Origin: Sunxiuqinia sp963677175
Lineage (GTDB): Bacteria > Bacteroidota > Bacteroidia > Bacteroidales > Prolixibacteraceae
Direction of reading: 5' to 3'
DNA: 64,000 nucleotides
NCBI GenBank assembly: GCA_963677175.2
Contig: CAXXES010000007.1
Location: forward strand, 124,001 to 188,000
The notes under the pieces are model-generated. The model made no database searches. It was not told where the DNA came from and was given only the letters and a program-made list of their open reading frames with translations. A program made the translations under genes and the position numbers. This document shows positions 61,589 through 64,000 of this stretch, in pieces. Position 1 is the stretch's first letter. The number at the start of each line of letters is the position of its first letter.

Positions 61589-62794
61589 TCATTCACCATG
61601 CCCTGAAAGTTCCGAAATTTCTTTTATCATCTTTTCAAGACCGACATTTAATCCTTCAATTTCGATCCCGATATTCAGAAATCCCCGGATGATTAAAGCA
61701 ATGGCCTGCATTTCTTCCAGCCCTTTCGATTGTAGATAATTTACCTCTCCCATGTCGATCTTGCCGATAGCAGCTTCGTGCGACATCCGGGCATCGGGAT
61801 GGACTGATCGTAAGCCCGGCACTGCTTCGATTATGCCTTCATCGCTTAACATCAGTCCCGAGCAGTCGACATGCCCCCGGCAACCTTTGGCTGCACCAAT
61901 CAGCAAACCTGTTTGCACCACAGTTCCCCCGTAATTAACCGCCCTGGCAACCAGTTCTGCGCTTGAATTTTCCCCGCTCATCAGCACTGTTCCTCCTATG
62001 TCAGAATAAGTATTTGGCAGGCAGGCTAATACCGTCATATACTTTGCTGATGCGTTTTTTCCTTCAAGGTTTGTAAACGGGGTTGTTTGAATGTCCCGGG
62101 CAGGATTTACCGAGTAGTAATTACTTACATAAGTTCCTTCATCGTCTACAATTGTGGCAGACCTTGGACGCACTATAAACTCCGGCCCCCAGTTGTGGAT
62201 CATGGTGCTGATTAGTTTTGCCCCCTTGCCAACAAAATGTTCGCTTATGGCAATGTGCAGTCCCCTCAATATGGAGTAACCCGATGTACACCCTGTTATC
62301 AGGTGCAAATGTGCCCCTTCTTCTAAAACCACAATGTTATGAAGGAACATGGCACTCATCTCTGTGTGCATAAACATGGCCGTATGCAAAGGTTCATCTA
62401 CCACCACATTTTTTCCGACCCGGATAAAATAACCGTTTGGGCATCTTTCATAAACGGTTTTTGTGAATTCATCTTCGTCTTTGTTTACCGCCTTGAAATA
62501 ATACTGTGATTCTATTTCAGGATAAATTTCGAATGCTTCTTTTAAAGGAATAATCTCCACTCCTTCAATCCGGGGCAAAAAGGTAAAAACAGAAGCACCG
62601 TACATTAAAAATTTTCCGGCTTCCGAATTATCTTCAAAATTTACTCCTACCGAGAGTAACGTATCGATTTCGTCTTTCTTTAAGTCATCAACAGAATCTA
62701 TTGTTTGTTCATTGCTGTTGATGTCTTTGAATATTGAGAAATCGACAACCTGTTTTTTACCGTTGTCTGTTTTTTTATTTGATAAATTGTCCAT
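61589..62794 (-). CDS. sufB: SufB/SufD-family Fe-S assembly scaffold (minimal SUF type)
   Basis: 401 residues from the ATG at 62794, which overlaps the sufC stop by one base (TGATG). The SufBD core beta-helix is clear in the C-terminal two thirds (LEEGAHLHLITGCTSG, GENSSAELVARAVNYGG, GCRGHVDCSGLMLSDEGI, DARMSHEAAIGKI). No second SufB/SufD gene, SufS or SufU lies nearby. A single B-type protein with its ATPase resembles the two-component SUF-like minimal (SMS) systems of anaerobes. It would build Fe-S clusters, for example for NrdG. Confidence 0.88.
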   Translation of the reverse strand: MDNLSNKKTDNGKKQVVDFSIFKDINSNEQTIDSVDDLKKDEIDTLLSVGVNFEDNSEAGKFLMYGASVFTFLPRIEGVEIIPLKEAFEIYPEIESQYYFKAVNKDEDEFTKTVYERCPNGYFIRVGKNVVVDEPLHTAMFMHTEMSAMFLHNIVVLEEGAHLHLITGCTSGYSILRGLHIAISEHFVGKGAKLISTMIHNWGPEFIVRPRSATIVDDEGTYVSNYYSVNPARDIQTTPFTNLEGKNASAKYMTVLACLPNTYSDIGGTVLMSGENSSAELVARAVNYGGTVVQTGLLIGAAKGCRGHVDCSGLMLSDEGIIEAVPGLRSVHPDARMSHEAAIGKIDMGEVNYLQSKGLEEMQAIALIIRGFLNIGIEIEGLNVGLEKMIKEISELSGHGE

Positions 62795-63564
62795 CACGAA
62801 ATCTCCTTTCCACTTTGCTGACACCTGATACAATATTCATAGCCTTTTTCCCTGATTTGGTTCATCATTATGCAGGGGCTACCTGAACACTTCATTTTTC
62901 CATCCACAAGAACGTGGGCTTTATCGGTATGTATATAGTCTAAAATGGCTGCAGAGTGTGTTGCGATCAGTCCCGATTTTCTTATCCCCTGATTGCCTCG
63001 ATGTCTGGGGGTATCGTTAATATTCAATGATTGGTTGATCATTTGGCCGATCGTTTTTAAATGTTCGGGATCGACCCCTGAATCGGGTTCATCGAGGATG
63101 ACGAAAGAGGGGTGGGCTATTATCAACAGGAATATTTCCGATTTTTTGATTTCCCCGCCCGAAAACCCGTCATTGATATTTCTGTAGAGGAATTTGTCCA
63201 TATCAAAGCGTTCGGTTAATTCTTTCAGGTTAAAATCATCATACTTTCTATTGTGCAAAATCATATCGGCAAGGCTCCCGAGTTTTACCCCTTTAATGGT
63301 AGGCGGACGCTGTTCTAGTGCGCTAATGCCAAGCCTGACCCGTTGATCGATTTCCATGTCGTTAATTAATTCCCCATTGTAAAGGATTTCCCCATTTGTC
63401 ACCTCGTATTCGGGGTAACCCATGATGGTAGACATCAATACGCTTTTGCCCGAACCATTAGGGCCAAACAAAGCGTGTACTTCGTTGTCGGGTATTGTAA
63501 GGTTAATGCCTTTCAATACTTCTTTTCCATCAACAGCTACATGAAGGTTTGATATTTTAAACAT
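62794..63564 (-). CDS. sufC: SufC-type ATPase with C-terminal Cys-rich extension
   Basis: 256 residues. Walker A GPNGSGKS (34-41), signature FSGGEIKK, Walker B FVILDEPDSGVD and the H-loop IATHSAAIL are intact. After the ATPase core there is an extra tail with four cysteines (CSGSPC at 226-231 and CIRC at 245-248), absent from standard SufC. These could hold a metal or cluster. It drives cluster assembly on the adjacent SufB, whose gene overlaps its stop. Confidence 0.9.
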   Translation of the reverse strand: MFKISNLHVAVDGKEVLKGINLTIPDNEVHALFGPNGSGKSVLMSTIMGYPEYEVTNGEILYNGELINDMEIDQRVRLGISALEQRPPTIKGVKLGSLADMILHNRKYDDFNLKELTERFDMDKFLYRNINDGFSGGEIKKSEIFLLIIAHPSFVILDEPDSGVDPEHLKTIGQMINQSLNINDTPRHRGNQGIRKSGLIATHSAAILDYIHTDKAHVLVDGKMKCSGSPCIMMNQIREKGYEYCIRCQQSGKEIS

Positions 63565-63625
63565 TTTGATACCCGGTTTTAGGTGTTAAATACTTGTGTC
63601 CGTCCGTATATTCAAAAGTTGCCAT
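63557..63625 (-). CDS. Possible 22-residue leader ORF overlapping the sufC start
   Basis: An ATG frame (MATFEYTDGHKYLTPKTG then YQNV, stop) ends 8 bases inside sufC, so a ribosome finishing it would be placed on the sufC start codon. It could be a translational coupling leader or chance. No family is known. Confidence 0.3.
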   Translation of the reverse strand: MATFEYTDGHKYLTPKTGYQNV

Positions 63626-63635
63626 GGTTTTGTTA

Positions 63636-64000
63636 TTATTTGCCGAATAACAACACCGCTTCCTTTTTCTTCAACTTCCCATCTTTATAATCATATAAGA
63701 GCGGCTTTCCTGTAGGGATTTCAAGATTGAGTACACCTTCTTTTGTGAGGTTTTCGACAAACATTACAATAGCGCGAAGACTATTGCCATGTGCCGCCAC
63801 CAGCACATTTTTACCTTGTTCCAGCTGAGGGATTATTTTCTCTTTAAAGAAAGGAATAGTGCGTTCTGCAGTATCTTTAAGACATTCGCCTGCCGGAGGT
63901 GGTACATCGTAACTTCTGCGCCACTGGTGTACCTGTTTGTCACCGTATTGTTTGGCTGTTTCGGCCTTGTTTTTCCCTTGCAGCTCACCATAATACCGTT
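63636..64000 (-). CDS. gpmA: 2,3-bisphosphoglycerate-dependent phosphoglycerate mutase, C-terminal part
   Basis: Partial: the gene runs off the right edge and about 120 C-terminal codons are visible. It starts inside the active-site motif (RYYGELQGKNKAETA, cf. RHYGxLQG), then has PPPAGECLKDTAERTIPFF and the catalytic His in VAAHGNSLRAIVMF. It catalyses the 3-phosphoglycerate/2-phosphoglycerate step of glycolysis. It is upstream of sufC on the same strand with a gap of 72 bases. Compared with the paralogue at 60768, its key residues look normal. Confidence 0.9.
   Translation of the reverse strand, partial: RYYGELQGKNKAETAKQYGDKQVHQWRRSYDVPPPAGECLKDTAERTIPFFKEKIIPQLEQGKNVLVAAHGNSLRAIVMFVENLTKEGVLNLEIPTGKPLLYDYKDGKLKKKEAVLLFGK

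Overview
The window is about 64 kb from a member of the Bacteroidota, probably an anaerobic or facultative Bacteroidales/Marinilabiliales-type bacterium. Evidence for this: several SusC-like TonB-dependent receptors with carboxypeptidase-regulatory N-domains, families I know mainly from this phylum (DUF3127, DUF4625, DUF4876, DUF5018-like, DUF5714, DUF6249, DUF6850, BtuG-like lipoproteins), acidic lipoprotein starts (Cys followed by Asp-rich runs), promoters resembling the phylum's -7 element TAnnTTTG, and an oxygen-sensitive ribonucleotide reductase with a minimal SUF pair. I found no tRNA or rRNA gene, no CRISPR array and no intact transposase.

Layout. 1-20.4 kb is housekeeping: the end of comEC, trkA-trkH, a YrdC-type protein, mnmD, two FKBP isomerases, a DUF3127 protein, a Na+/Ca2+ exchanger, a NYN-LOTUS protein, an ECF sigma factor with a membrane partner, an M64 peptidase, an MscS channel, an Lrp regulator, htpG and a class V aminotransferase. 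Two intergenic gaps here hold large tandem arrays, each with a 21-bp period (7.86-8.39 kb and 16.27-16.63 kb).

20.4-28.5 kb is a decayed and metal-related zone. It holds a leucine-rich surface-protein pseudogene fused to half a cobalamin riboswitch, a collapsed ABC-transporter/DUF3299-like cluster, a CobW/ZNG1-type GTPase with a Zur-like operator, a DtxR/MntR regulator divergent from a small His-rich protein and a TonB receptor, and a remnant of an HU/DUF4469-like gene.

28.2-35 kb starts with an intact cobalamin riboswitch upstream of nrdD-nrdG and a DUF5714 gene, followed on the other strand by a LarA-like protein and a Tat-exported alkaline phosphatase. 35.1-39.8 kb is a Fur/Zur operon: regulator, small His/Cys protein, TonB receptor and two DUF4625 lipoproteins, with two copies of the same operator seen before the CobW gene. 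40-49.8 kb is a second cobalamin-riboswitch operon: BtuB-like receptor, BtuG-like propeller lipoprotein, a PKD-type lipoprotein and two large leucine-rich lipoproteins, probably a surface vitamin B12 capture complex.

49.85-50.19 kb is a scar built from fragments of three genes that have intact relatives in this window. 50.2-60.6 kb (minus strand) is a six-gene export/uptake operon: TonB receptor, DUF4876 lipoprotein, DUF6850 barrel, a clan CD (gingipain/caspase-like) peptidase with HEAT repeats, a lipoprotein and an APC permease. 60.7-64 kb (minus strand) holds a minimal SufC-SufB pair between two phosphoglycerate mutase paralogues, one with an altered active-site segment; the other runs off the window.

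Taken together, B12 appears to be sensed at two intact riboswitches (uptake and the B12-independent reductase), and a Zur-like regulator appears to join the CobW GTPase with the TonB/DUF4625 operon. Several collapsed partial duplicates show that these uptake loci have been copied and deleted repeatedly.
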